Shown here: piece after piece, positions 1 to 12,900 of the stretch
Numbering within the stretch: the first letter of the stretch is position 1
How the letters are laid out: every line of letters starts with the position of its first letter
Source: Platynereis dumerilii
Lineage: Eukaryota > Annelida > Polychaeta > Phyllodocida > Nereididae
DNA length: 64,000 bases
Reading direction: 5' to 3'
Assembly: GCA_026936325.1 (NCBI GenBank)
Contig: JAPTHN010000006.1
Span: 26,975,608-27,039,607, forward strand
Notes under the pieces: model-generated
Seen by the model: only the letters and a program-made list of their open reading frames with translations
Told to the model about the DNA's origin: nothing
Database searches by the model: none
Program-made: the position numbers and the translations under genes

Positions 1-2071
1 TTTCTTTGATTTTTGCACCCGTCGGAGGAATTGTGCCTTTTTTATTCAAAGGGGATAAACCGGCGTAAGGAGTTGACCAATTTCAAAACATTGTTGTTTT
101 TCGGTACGCCCTATTCCTGATGTCATAGCATTCACCCTTTCCATTTGTGCACTGAGCTTGGTAGTTGGTGGAGGGTGCATGTTATTCTTTCATAAAAAAA
201 CCAACAGAAGACAGAAATTCACTGTAGGCTCTTTTGCCCAGTATATATATCATTTGCCCATGAATGTTTAAGCACCAAATTGAGGCAGCAGGGGAATCAC
301 AAGTTGTCAACAGTTGGCAGAATGTTCACTGGTGACAAAAAACCAACTACATCAACCTAATGGTAGCCAGATCCAATTGTGGGTCATGAAACATCAATGT
401 GGTCTCTGTAGGTCTGGCCGGCTGCTTCCTTGATAGATGTCAAGCTGTGAAAGCTCCAAAAGTACATGGACCAGCAGTAAGCTTAAGACTACCAATTTTT
501 GTTGAAAGACCAGCAGGTTCCCTAAGCAATAATGTCAATAGTTCAGGCTAGTCTGCAGATACAAAAGTAGTTGGCACTAACAGGTAGGCAGGGGCACTGA
601 GGGGTAGGTAAATAGATGAGCATGGAAACTCATGGGAGAAAGCAGGCTGGGAGACAACTAAGCCCTTGGGGCTCAGGTAAAGATAACTGCTGAGATACAA
701 AAAACATCTACATCTCCCCACATGTGGCTCTTCCTCTGTTCAGCAAAGACAAAACATTAGCCGGATGCATCTGGGGTTAGCATGAAGGACAGCTGGAAGG
801 CGGGGACATCAGAAGGTCATCTGCAAATCCCAAGGGACATCTTGACAGGAGACATCAGTCGTACACTCACGTCAACTGCACGGGGCTATGACCACAGGCA
901 CAGTGCCAGCAAAACACCACACCAGTGCAATATCTGAGCCTCCTCTCAAGTTAAATTTTATGAATCATTTGAAGTTACTCTCCGATTCAACATTAAATAT
1001 GTGTCTTTATGGTCATCGACCACCACTAATGACGTAATGACAGATTTAGATACTTCAACTCTAAGCTGGAGAGCCATGGGGGGGGGGGGGGTTATAGATC
1101 TGCAAGGCTACATATTGTCAATTCAGACATGGTGTAATGAAAATTCAGTGAAGTTCACGAGCGGCATTACTATTCAAGCATTGCACAGCAGCCCAGACCG
1201 AACAGCCACAGTGCTGTTGCATCTGAGCACTTTCATTCCACAACAAATCCAATTCCACCTAGTCCTAAATATTGCACGACACCAAAGTCATACAATTTTG
1301 CTGTGCTTAGTGAGGTGATCCCCAGACCATAAGGCAAACCACTGCTTCATTGGGTTCCTGATCAGATAAGCAATTTTTTAATCAATTTTTAAATGCAACA
1401 GAATTCGACATAATTATGTATTCATACTAGCAAGCTCATAGGAGAAATTTCAGAGGAACAAGATACTCTTTTTTTAATGTTATATTAAGCAATTTGCTTA
1501 TCCATGATTTACACTTATATGAGTAGGGCAAAAATAGCGGATGGATATGGTGAATGTCATGCCTGATGGCTTTAATGCTGTTTCATACATATTTGTTGTA
1601 TCATTGAAAAAAAAAGGCTGCGTCTGGTTTTATGTGGTGAGTTTTGTTTGCGAAAACAAGCCTGTGATTATAAAAATGAATAATATGTCATACCCTATTA
1701 TACCCTATTATACACCACATTATGCGGCTGTATGTAGTTGCAGGATTTGGAAATTTTTTAAGTTGACCGATAAATATATGTAAGGTTGGTAAGTGTTGGC
1801 TAAATTGGGGTCACCTTGTGGGATGCCCTTTGTCTGTTGTACAAGTGTTACAGGACTTATATAGGAAGCGATTGTGGTGGGTGTTACAGGAAGATATTAG
1901 GAAATTGCTCATGAGAGAAGGAATATTGCATCGTAGCTATTGCCTTGTCGGATGACCTGACACCCTTTCAAATCCATCAAAGAGTTGACTCTCAGAGTTG
2001 CCTCACAAAGTTGAAACTTGGATTGCAAAGCTGCAGCAAATTGTGGCCATCAGTAAATCGATTAAATGCGG
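1..2071. other. Non-coding stretch, no gene recognised
   Basis: No reading frame here resembles a known protein, and no exon with convincing splice borders was found. The only simple-sequence feature is a run of 14 G at 1078-1091. A short direct duplication of TACCCTATTA lies near 1690-1710. Confidence 0.6.
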
Positions 2072-2079
2072 CCTTTGAC

Positions 2080-2855
2080 CATGTATATATTTTTCATTAT
2101 TTGGCATGTTCACGAATTCGTGGAGGTGTAAAAACGAGCATGTACGAGTTTGTGGATGTGTAAAAACGAGCATAAGTGCTCGTGTATATGTAATAACTAA
2201 CACTCGTGAATGTGCTTTATTATTCATTCGTGGACCTGCAAATACTAATGTTCGTGAAAGTGCTAGATAATTAGGGTTTAGGGTTAGAATTCATGTATAT
2301 ATTTTTCATTATTTGGCATGTTCACGAATTAGTGGAGGTGTAAAAACGAGCATGTACGAATTCGTGGACATGAAAAAACGAGCATAGATGCTCGTGTACA
2401 TGTAATAACTAACACTCGTGATTGTGCTTTATTATTCATTCGTGTATCTGCCAACACTAACATTCGTGGAAGTGCTATATCATTAGGGTTTAGTGTTAAA
2501 ATTAGGTTAAGAGTTAGTTTTAGCCAAGTTTAAGGTTGCAATGTTCGTAATTGCACCTTCACAAATTCGTGAATTGCAATATTTCACACTTACACGAATG
2601 ACAAATTCGTGTATATGTTCGTTTTTGCAGGTTTACTAATTCTTGTACATGTCAAATAGTGAAAAATATATACCTCTAGAATTAGGGTTAGAGTTAGTTT
2701 TAGGCAATTTCAGGGTTAGTATGTTCGTAATTACACCTGTACAAATTCGTGAAATGCAATATTTGGCACTAGAACAAATGCAAAATTCGTGTATATGTTC
2801 GTTTTTGCAGGTTTACAAATTCGTCCACATGTAAAATATTGAAAAATATATACCT
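2080..2855. mobile_element. MITE-like element with inverted ends and nested tandem units
   Basis: The two ends are inverted copies: the left begins CATGTATATATTTTTCAT and the reverse complement of the right begins AGGTATATATTTTTCAAT, and similarity continues inward through ATTTGGCATGT and the GAATTCGTG region. An 8-bp direct repeat CCTTTGAC flanks it (2072-2079 and 2856-2863), which I read as the target-site duplication. Inside, the left end is repeated about 210 bp further in (second copy from 2292). The right end is also doubled (copies ending near 2684 and 2855), so the element looks like two left halves followed by two right halves. The joints carry TTAGGGTTTAGGG-like stretches. There is no coding capacity. 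An 8-bp duplication fits hAT-type or related DNA transposons, but the family is not identified. Confidence 0.7.
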
Positions 2856-2863
2856 CCTTTGAC

Positions 2864-4079
2864 TCAAAGGTGGAAGAAGTCACTTTCATGTTCTGATGCC
2901 CTGTGTTGCCTTTTGCATCAGTAACAGTCAATATGATACTGCATTAACATGTGGAATGGTGGGATTTACATCTCATATTTTGAGCCAAGAAAGACTACTT
3001 TTCATTACTTAAAATGGTCAAAGCTTTATAAGGCTGTCATGCATAGGGTCAAAATGTTATGATTTTTTTCATAAGTATGCCAATGTTATTAACTGGCTCA
3101 GCTCTAGTGCTTATTGTACAATGGACAAAAGTCTGAAGATAGATTTCTCCTTACTTTTGTGCTTGAGACATAAAGGGGAGAGTCCCAATTAGATTATTTG
3201 ATAAACATGACTGGGGTTCGTCACCGGAGCATTAACAATGGCAACCAGCCCATTTCAGTTTTGGTTCTGCGGCAAATTCGGGGAGTAATTCGGAGATGTG
3301 GGGTTGTTAAAAGGCAAACCATTTTCCACTCAGGGTCCCTGATGACTCAAAATCAATCAGCGCAAAGGCAGTCAAGCAACTCCGAGCCCCCTGTTGTCAT
3401 TCTGGCTGGTGAGACAATGCCCGTAAATCACCAATCTCTGTTTTTATCGCAATAGCGTTGACACCACCACACTTAGTCTTCTTCATTGCAAACACTGACA
3501 AAGTATCATACATGATAGCCATGTTATCTACACCTGTCTAAAAACAGTTCTTCTTGCAAGGATTCCATTCACTTCTTTGCAACATTTTTCTCTAGCATCT
3601 TTTTCCATTAACCATTTTATTTGTGAAAGCCTTTCACAAGTTTCAGCCATAAACTGAGATATAATGTGCTAATTGCCTAATGCAAATATCACTGCATTAA
3701 ACCTCTTATATTGAGTTAATATGGCTGAGTAAATTGGAGAGGGCAATTGATTGTGTCCATAGATGTGAAATCCATACACAACATAGAGGAGTGCAGAGAG
3801 GGGCGGACCTGAGCATACAGGAACACCAATACTGTCCAGAGGGGATTTGTCCAGCTGGCCCTGGGGCCAACAGATCACCTACAAATGCCCTCATATGGCC
3901 CAAGGATGCCCCCCCTCAGCCCCATCTTGGCCCCGCCCCACCCAGGCACTCTGATCTCACCCTGGTCCTTTAAATAAATTTCCCATATCCATAAACAGGA
4001 CTATCCTGAGACCAGTTCCACAGTACCTGCTATGACGATGAGACTGGGGTTGCATGGGGGACGCTTTGCCATCCAAAAT
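2864..4079. other. Non-coding stretch, no gene recognised
   Basis: AT-rich sequence with no protein similarity that I recognise. Open frames here are short and lack family motifs. The right part (3780-3960) is more GC-rich and ends where the truncated LINE begins. Confidence 0.55.
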
Positions 4080-4082
4080 TTC

Positions 4083-5681
4083 ATACAAGGTAATTTTAAA
4101 CTTAAAGCTGTCACATCTGAATTTGTAAGAAAAGAACTAAAAAACCCCAATGAAAAGAAAAGTACTGGTCTTGACGGAATTTCTCCGAGGTTCCTGAAAG
4201 ATGGTGCTGAAATAATGTGTATTCCCATTGCACACATTGTAAATCTTTCAATAACAACTTGTATCGTACCATCTGAATTCAAAGAAGCAGGAATAACTCC
4301 TTTGTTCAAAAAGAACTCAAAACTTGAAGTTGGAAATTACAGGCCTGTGAGTGTTTTGTCGGCTGTTTCAAAAATTTTAGAAAGAGCTGTATATAATCAA
4401 CTTGATGAACATCTGCAAAAGAACCGTTCATTGTACAAATTCCAATCTGGTTTTCGAAAACATTACTCAACCAACACATGTCTGGTTTACTTAACAGATT
4501 ATATTAAATACCAATTACATCTGGTAAATATGTTGGAATGGTAGCTCTTGATGTACAAAAAGCTTTTGATTGTGTAAACCATCAAATTTTATGTGAAAAA
4601 CTCGAACTCATTGGTGTAGAGAGCTCATGGTTTTGCTCATATTTAACTAGACGAACTCAAATTGTTATTGCAAATGGTGTTAAGTCAGAGACAGAAAATA
4701 TCAAATGTGGAGTCCCACAAGGCAGCTTACTGGGTCCACTATTATATTTATGTTATTGTAACAACATGGAGATCGCTACTGAGAGCAATCTTATTCTTTA
4801 TGCAGATGACAGCATAATAATACATGCAGATAAAGATCCCGAGGTTATCGAGAAGAAATTAGATGTTGAACTAAAAGCTGTCAATCACTGGCTCATTGAG
4901 AATAAATTATCTCTTCACCCTGGTAAATGTGAAGCCATCCTGTTTGCCTCTAAACATAAAATCAAACAAGTTCCGTCTTTCACAGTCAAATTCAACAATA
5001 CTGAAATTGTTGGCAAAAACAATTTGAAATATCTTGGCTCAATCATGGATGATGACCTGTCAGGAAAGGAATGTATTAATTCTATAATCAAAAAAGCAAA
5101 TGGGCGGCTAAAATGTTTATACAGGCACAGGAAAGTTTTGACGAGAGATATTCGAAAAATTCTTAGTATGGCCTTGGTTCAAGGTCAAATGGATTACGCC
5201 TGTGTTTTGTGGTACTATAATTTAAGATCTAAAACATAAATTACAGGTTCTACAAAACAAAATGTTCAGATTCATCTTAGCCAAAGGCAACAGGGAACAT
5301 ATAGGCCAATTAGAGTTCAAGCAGGTCTATTGTACCAACATTGAAAAAAGAGTTAAACAACTTGGGCTAAATATTGTTCACAAATTGTATCACTTTCAAA
5401 CTCCTGAATATCTTTTATGTAACTTTATTCGTGCAAGTGATGTCCATAGGTACAGAACAAGAAATTCTAATTACAACTTCAAAATTCCAACATCGTCTAA
5501 TGATACTATTGTGTCAAATTCTTTCTCATTTAATCTAGTCAAAGCATGGAATTCACTGCCAGATAACATTAAGAATAATGAAGAACATCTATCTTTCAAA
5601 AACAAGTGTAAACGACATCTAATTAGTCTTTGTACATTGTGTAAATGCCAATTTATTTATCTTTGTATATATGTATTGTAA
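4083..5681 (+). pseudogene. LINE reverse transcriptase, broken (copy A)
   Basis: Encodes the RNA-dependent DNA polymerase of a LINE, which copies the element's RNA at a nicked chromosomal target. Visible blocks in order: KSTGLDGISPRFL, the fingers motif GNYRPVSVLSAVSKILERAV, motif A with ALDVQKAFDCVNH, motif B with CGVPQGSLLGPLLY, catalytic motif C with LILYADDS, then thumb motifs WLIENKLSLHPGK and LKYLGSIMDDDL, and a C-terminal region with the usual AWNSLPDNIKN. The copy is broken by two frameshifts. One near 4511 lies between KYQ and ITSGKYVG. The other near 5235 lies just before KLQVLQNKMFRF. Both catalytic aspartates are still present. It cannot make a full protein. Confidence 0.88.
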
Positions 5682-5924
5682 ATACCTAATCAGTCTAGTC
5701 ATCTAACTCTCCAGGTCGCTGTATCACTTTGTGTTGTCATTAACTGGCCCCGCTGGAAATAAGTTTCAGAACTTTCGTGGGCTATCCTAACATCATTATC
5801 ATTGTACAATTTCATCTCATTTATATCTATTGTTTACACCTCATTATTTATTACCTCATTATTTATCATTATTTATTATTGTTATGCCTCATTGTTTACA
5901 ATTGTACTTTGTTGATGCTGTTGA

Positions 5925-5951
5925 ATCAAATCAAATCAAATCAAATCAAAT
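5925..5951 (+). repeat. LINE 3' microsatellite tail (ATCAA)n
   Basis: About five units of ATCAA close the 3' UTR of LINE copy A. The tail marks the 3' border of the insertion and supports its plus-strand orientation. Confidence 0.85.
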
Positions 5952-8757
5952 TACAATAGAGCCCCTTCTTTTTATGAAGGCAGGACAACATTTGCCCAAG
6001 TGGCCACAACAGACCAACACAATGCAACTGCTGATTTGGTGGTTGCCACCGTTTTATTGAGACACCACCTGATTAACCTGCCTGGTCCTGCCCACTCGGT
6101 CTTGCCCGGTGTGCTCTGAGGCTAACACCGAAATCCCTTCAGCGGTTGCAGCCTAGTCAGCGTTATTGAAATTTTTTCAGAAAAAAAAAAGGAGTAGGTT
6201 ATTAGTCTGCTACAGCTATACTCAGGGCTTGCATGCTCTTATAGTTCCTTCAGAAATGTTGTTTATGCAGATAACTTAGTTTATCCAGCCTTTTTATAAT
6301 AATTATCATCATGCAGCTTCATCCATCAGCACTTTTACTAGCTACAAATTGATCGAGTGGAGCCTGGGTTTTTTAAAATTCAAGTCGAGAGTTGCGTGCT
6401 AGGGCTTAAAGTGGCCGATTAATCCCAAAGTCCCTCCTTCTAACTTGATATCTCTGCAACAGTAACTATTCTCTGCAATACTAGTAGAAGAAAGCACGAA
6501 AATAGCTGCTCGGTATATTCTGAAGGGCACTGCTTTGCAACTTATCATTCTGGTATGATGAGATTTGCAATAATCTTGCCAATACACATGTCTACAAGTG
6601 GACTGCTCTTGCATTGCCACAGATCAGAACATAATGCAGTTTTGTGTTGCCACCTAGTGACTAGTGTGCTATCCCGTGAGCCCCTGCGAACATCCACATA
6701 CTTTCAACCAGAGGAACACACACAATTTTTTCTGGAAGAAACCGGGGCTGTTTCTGAGTGTGTTGATGGCCTTGTCTACTTCCTTAGAGAATGTGATTGC
6801 CGAGTCTGACTCTGGTATACATCAATGTTGAATAGAAATTTTGTGATTGTGCAATGAAATTGGAACTATTTTTTGGGACAGCAATGCTGTAGCATAGAAA
6901 ATCAACTTTTGTGCCCGGCGGCAGCAGCATGCAGTTCTCATTTTCACCAGACTGCCAATACACCCTCGCAGATCTCATACTTGCTGAGTTGTGGATTCTT
7001 TCTTTTTTGTAAACAGCCTAATGCTGGGAACAGCTGGAGGACCCTGCCCCAAGACATCAGACCAGAGTGCAGCTGCAAGGGTTGCTTGTCAATTACGCCT
7101 CACCTTCACTCCTTTCATTCATTTTTCGCCCAGTCTCTCTAGCAGCCTCTCTGTCAAGTTCAACTGATGTATTAAAACACATTTCCTCACCTTGCCCTCA
7201 GCTGTTTAGCAGACGCACCAAAACCCCCTTCATTGCAACAACCATACTTGGGACTCCTAGCAGCTTTGGTAGGAGTTGGCACTACTTGGCATTACACTCA
7301 GCATCACTTGCCATGGACCCGATCAGAGACGAAAATGGCAGAATGGGAAAAGTTTCAAAGACATTACAACCAATTGTCGGTGACTGCCTCAGATGTGCGG
7401 ATAATTGCAGGGCTTGATGCGTGTTTTTATGGCCAGGAGCAATCCATTCCAATGCCATTCATCGGCAACTGTCAGCATCCATGTCTCATGTTCCCTTCAA
7501 AAACAAAAACAAATTGGTTATGTCCAGCATTCATGAACTCTAACGGGCTACCTCTGATAGGTTAATTATTTACAGTTAGAACAAGAGGAGGACACTGCAA
7601 TGAGGCGAAGGTTAATTTATTCTGAAATTAATGAGCAATCACAACACTGATGTGCTATCAGAACATTGCTGTGCCGGAATTTCCACATGGAAAAAGGGAA
7701 AAGAAGAAAGTGACAAAGCTTTGAGGCATGATCATATCACTGTCAGACAGCATCTCCTATTAACTTGTGACTTGTCCCTTTTGATGGGACGATGTGGAAA
7801 TGCAGCCTGGTATCTGACCCTTCACTCGCCTTGCAATGTCACTTGACATCAAACGCTATCTGCCTCTCACATCATAGCACGGCTGCTAGCACCCAATGGC
7901 AGAATACAATGTAATCCTAGCACCAACTGGTAGCAAACAAAGTAGGCTGAGACATAGCGAATACTGCTAATGGCCATGCCATGGGCCAGACCAAGCCATA
8001 GAATGTCTATAAGAGACCCAATGGCCATTGCCCCCAACTAGATACAGATAAGCAAGCATTTATCTTTCTAAGACATGGATTGCACAGGCGACAGCATATA
8101 CTAAACTCATCATACTTTACTGTGAATAAGAAAGTTCTGCTGTCGACAATGTTCCAACACCAAAAACTGTGTACTAGATTTACGAAGTCTTTTATGTTCA
8201 ATGAAAGGCTTGTTTTGCAACAACAGCATTTCATTGCACCTGTGAAAGAACATTGAAAAAGGGCAATAAATAGATATTGTTATGCTTTGCTTAAAACAAT
8301 GATCAGTCCTGGCTATAAAACAGGCTGACTTAAGGCTGCACCATTGAGAAGGAAAGTCTGTCAGGTCACAAGACCATACTTTATAGAATCGCAGAATTGT
8401 GAAGAGCCAAATATTGAACAAATCAAACACTTACTGGAGTTCAGACTGAGCCAAGAGGAGACAAGTCAGTGACACATCTCACAAGAATTGACAGCATGAC
8501 AGGACTGTGTTTCAATATGGTTGCCGTTGTCTGAGAGCTAACAACAGTTCGATTAACACTGAAAATTTCCCTTCCCTGTTCTATATAAAATAATACTAGG
8601 ATCATTCAAGAAGAAGATTGCTGTTGCAGTATTTCTTTCCCCCGCACCACAGAACTGCGTCACAGTAACTCTGTCAAATGGGTTTAGATAGCAGGGTTTG
8701 AGTTGTAGCCATCGACTATAGTCTATTACCAAAAACCAATCTAAACTAAGTATTTAG
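5952..8757. other. Non-coding stretch, no gene recognised
   Basis: No recognisable coding sequence. Overlapping open frames at 7067-7565 reach 110-116 codons but show no family motif or consistent splice signals, so I treat them as chance. Confidence 0.5.
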
Positions 8758-9839
8758 ACAGCATTTAGTCAACTGGAAGGTGCAGCAATGGGATCACCTG
8801 TGAGCCCTATTGTGGCCAATCTATACATGGAACACTTTGAAGAACAAGCTCTATCCACATTTGGCAGTCCGCCTAGCTTCTGGGGCAGATACGTCGACGA
8901 CACTATGGTAATCATGAAAACATCAGACATAGACAGTTTTACACATCACATCAACAACATTAATGACCACATCAAATTCACATTTGAGAAAGAAGAGGAT
9001 AACAAGATAGCCATGTTGGACACTCTGATAACAAAGACTGAGGGAGGATCATTGAAGTTTAAAGTGTACCGTAAACCCACGCACACGGACCAATATTTAC
9101 AGTTCGACAGTCATCAGCCTCTAGAACACAAGCTTGGAGTAATAAGATCACTCACCCACAGGGCCAACACTATCGTAACTGAGGACACAGACAGACAACA
9201 AGAGACAGAATACATCAAAAAAGTCCTCAGCATCTCGGGCTACAAGAAATGGAGCTGGAACCTCCCGGGAAGCAAGAAAAAGCTGCCACATCCAAGAAGA
9301 AACACCAACAGTAAACCGGTGGGAAGCATCAGATCCCCTACGTTGGAGGTATTTCCGAAGCCATCTGTAGGAAATTGCGCAAAGCCGGTATCACAACTCA
9401 TACCCGCCCACAGAACTCGTTAAGATCACAACTATGCCATCCAAAGGATAAAGAACCAGCGGAAAAGAAGTGTGGAGTGGTGTACCAAATTGAGTGCAAC
9501 AAGTGTGAGGCCAGTTACATTGGAGAGACTGAAAGAACTCTAAAGACACGCATCTTAGAACATAAGAGACCTAGTTCCCCAGTTGGGCAACACATGCAAG
9601 ACTCATTACATGCAATCGAGGCGAGCAACATCACTGTCCTCAACAGAGACAGCAGGTGGTTTGAGCGAGGAGTGAGGGAGGCCATACACATCCGGAGCAG
9701 TTCACCATCACTGAACCGGGACCAGGGCAGACACCACCTTCCGAGCACCTACAACTCTCTCATCAGACAACAACAGTCACGTGACACACAGTTGTCACGT
9801 GACCAATCAACACCAGATTCAAATGCTGACGAAGTCTAG
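8758..9839 (+). pseudogene. Penelope-like RT plus GIY-YIG endonuclease, broken
   Basis: The first part (8758 to about 9330) carries the RT motifs AAMGSPVSPIVANLYME and the catalytic block GRYVDDTMVI, then the thumb region with FKVYRKPTHTDQYL. The second part (about 9335-9839) reads in another frame and holds the junction YVGGISEAICRKLRKAGI, then a zinc-binding CNKC and the GIY-YIG core VYQIECNKCEASYIGET with the downstream arginine block KTRILEHK. A single small indel near 9335 separates the two frames. A stop at 8755-8757 and the lack of earlier RT motifs mark the 5' truncation. The endonuclease would nick target DNA and the RT would prime from it. This copy is inactive. Confidence 0.88.
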
Positions 9840-9900
9840 TGGATGCTAGACGAAAGCTTCTACTTTCCAACAAATTGTTGGAGTAATGGTTTAAACTTAC
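8758..9900 (+). mobile_element. 5'-truncated Penelope-like element with GIY-YIG domain
   Basis: Penelope-like elements encode one protein: a telomerase-related reverse transcriptase joined to a GIY-YIG endonuclease. This copy begins within the RT just upstream of QLEGAAMGSPVSPI and runs to the end of the GIY-YIG domain. It is followed by a motif with GACGAAGTC and GACGAAAGC, a type of 3' end often seen in such elements. The 5' half of the RT and any terminal pseudo-LTR are absent. The right border is approximate. Confidence 0.85.
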
Positions 9901-12900
9901 CTTTCAATAAGCATTTAGTCTATTTCAGCAGACTCCGTGAGAGGGACAAAGCTACGGGCAAGTGGTCATTGTCTGTAGTTTGTTGTCCTCTCTGCCTCAG
10001 GACTTGCTCTTTCTTGTCTATCAATACATGTAGATGGACTAAGGGCAACAGACAAGGCAGTCCATCCAACAACGTCACCTCATCCATAGGCAAAATATCT
10101 GTTTTCTTGTTCTTCTGCTCTCCAATAATGGCTCTTTTCAGCTTTCCCACATCCCACTCACAGGCTGAAGATTGGATGCAGAACTACAAGAATATAAACA
10201 CAAAGACCAGCACTCTGAGATTATGTTATATCACTTCATTATTGAAGAATAATATTCATGGTGCCTTGAGCTCAATAAACTCATAAAAGAAAATTGGTCT
10301 CTTCAGCATAAACCATAATCAGTTTCTCGTCAGAAGAGCACTGAGTATTAAACAAATCCTCCGATGCATTAAAAATGCAATGACAAAGCTCGCTTTACTG
10401 ACTTGTGTAATGCACTAAAATGTGAACTGATGAAGCAAAACTAGAGTATCATATTCATCCTCCCAGTGCACGGCTCATTTACACTCGCCCTGCCAACAAG
10501 TACAATAACATTCTGAAGTATTCTGAAAAATCCTTAATTTAAATAATTGTTCGCGGTTTTCCTCAAAGAAAATATTTTGAAACAACAAACAGACAACAAT
10601 GAAACATTCAAACAGCATTCAATTGCTTTGAATCATCTCAGACTGTGAATTATGTCTGCCACACCGAAGGAATATTGTTTCATCTTCACCAAAATGCAGC
10701 GCTTGTGGTCAGGGTGGTCTCACACTGGCCAACCTGAGATGTCCCAGAACTCTAGACACAAATGGGATACCCTAGGGGGAGTTGATAAGCACCCTGACCC
10801 AGTGGTCTCTAAAAGGGATTACCATAGCGCGCCATCTTGCTGTCCCATGGGAACACATGCAGGAAAGCAAGTGGAACAGGGCAACGGTCACTTTTTTGCC
10901 CAAGGTCACTCTAGTACTAAGGCGGCCGCTCAAGGTGTCGCTGCTCTCTGAGCACCTCTAGCCCTTGCCCACTCAGGAAATCACCCAGAATTTCCGATGC
11001 CCCTCGACCAAACCATGCAGTCCTGACAGAGTTTTACAGTCCTCCTATCCATCTGTGGAATCAACCATGACCCTCTGACATCCCAGTGACGTAAAAGGAC
11101 TGAGCACACTCAGCAAAAGGTCCACAGCAAGGCTACAGGGTTTCTCGGTAGGATGATTAAAGTGTAATCAATGGATTCCTGTCATATCACATTTCCAGGT
11201 TTCTTCACTTTCATAATTTCAATCATAGCATATCACTGCAGCTTTTTGAGATTGATAGTCCTATCCGTAGTAAAGTAAAGGGAAGAATATCACCATCAAT
11301 ATTGCGATGATAGTCATAGACCATAGTGCCGAAGCATGTTACAGACTATGCACATTCATAAATCAATATAAAGCTAAGAAGAACTCGCTAAGCAATCAAA
11401 AATCAATATATAAAACTCAGTTAATGCGGTGACATGAAGACTTCAGTGCAGATGGACACATCAATATCAGAAAGTTTCCATCTGGAAGCAATGCAATTGC
11501 ATTAAGGCAGCCTTCCCTCAAAGACTTCATGCAACCAGTCATCTCCTTGGAATATATACATTTACACGTATTCCTCCAGGCTGTAATGAAATCATGGTTA
11601 CTTAATTTGGAGGATCCATACACTGAGTGAGGAGGTAGGGTGCTCCTAAATGGCACAGAGAGGCACATTGAGTGGCAGACACTTGCACAGAGTGGCATAG
11701 AAGCTCTCCGAAAGAGGCACAGAGCAGGGCAATTTGGAGATGGGGTTGTGAGAGAGGGCAAGGCAGGAGACAGGGAGGTTGGGAGTGGCTGGAGGGCTAA
11801 CATCTGATCAATGACAGTGAGTAATCTTAGACACAAACGTACCTTCCGGCCTATGCTATGGATTTCTTATATTTTCATGTCAATGTTGCATCCCTACTCA
11901 TCGGACACAATCATTTCTATCCTGGTGCTGCTAACACTTCTCTTTCCACGTGCCATCCAGCTCACCACAGCAGCCATCCCACATGTCTCTTATCTCCCTT
12001 TGAAACCACATGATAACACAAAAAGAAGTTTCAAAGAGGCAAAATTATACCTTTCTATGAGTTAATATTGATTGCATCATCTGCATCCTTTCAGTCTGGA
12101 ACTAGTAAACTGTCTGTATAAGAGTCTATGATAAGAGCAAGCCCATTGGCCTTAGCACACAACATGGTACTGTCTCCTCCAGAGTACAGGGCATTTCTCC
12201 TCTTCCTCACGCCCCAGCAAGGATGATACTCAAAATGAGAGCCTCAGCAGGATTCAAACCTAGGACATTCAAAGGAGTATATCAAATAATATTACACCTG
12301 CTTTTAGTAAAGGTAACACTCTTGTCGCAAGTTGGTCCACCACAATGACAAGGATGATTAGTTGACAATACTGCCAAAAGGAGATATTTTTGTATGAGAG
12401 AGTGGACTGGAGATTTCTGCACTTACTACAACAATCATCCAGCTATCTTGCTGGAGAACATCGAAAATTCAGAAAAGGTCATTATTAGCAAACCATTTTC
12501 ATCTAAAATGGGTATTGGTTTAGATGACACCTTATCCTTGCAATGAATTGGGATTCACCAAGATGCACCATAAACTCAGTATATACTTAACTGCGACTCA
12601 GCAAGGACAATTTCTGGGTTGTGGAGGCCTTAACCTTGAGCTCTCCAGACTTGTTGGGTTGTAAACTCTGATTTATGATTTCCTAAATCGGAGATAAACT
12701 GAGAATGAAGCAATAGATATCCCCATCCTTGACTCCTCTGTGATTCCATTGTGAATATATCTCCACACTATTACTTTCTGAGAAATGAGGAAGGGGTCTG
12801 GGTGGACCTCGAAAGCTTTTCAGCCATATATTTTTGTTGTGAGTAATCATCAAAGTATTCTATAGTATAACTTTCTTATTTCAATGTGCACAGCATTTAA

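Larger units (their letters stand above)
4080..5951 (+). mobile_element. 5'-truncated LINE (Jockey/CR1 group), copy A
   Basis: A non-LTR retrotransposon copy. It starts inside the linker just before the reverse transcriptase (first recognisable residues NFKLKAVTSEFV), so the endonuclease and any ORF1 are missing. It runs through the RT and the C-terminal thumb, then an AT-rich 3' UTR, and ends in a microsatellite tail of ATCAA units at 5925-5951. Such tails are typical of CR1/L2-like LINEs. No clean target-site duplication was seen. Clade assignment is only to the Jockey/CR1 group. Confidence 0.85.

Noticed and set aside
7067-7565. Overlapping plus-strand open frames
   Set aside because: No known motif and no agreement between frames; likely chance.
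12235-12290. tRNA B-box-like string on the minus strand
   Set aside because: No A box upstream; may be a decayed SINE but cannot be shown.
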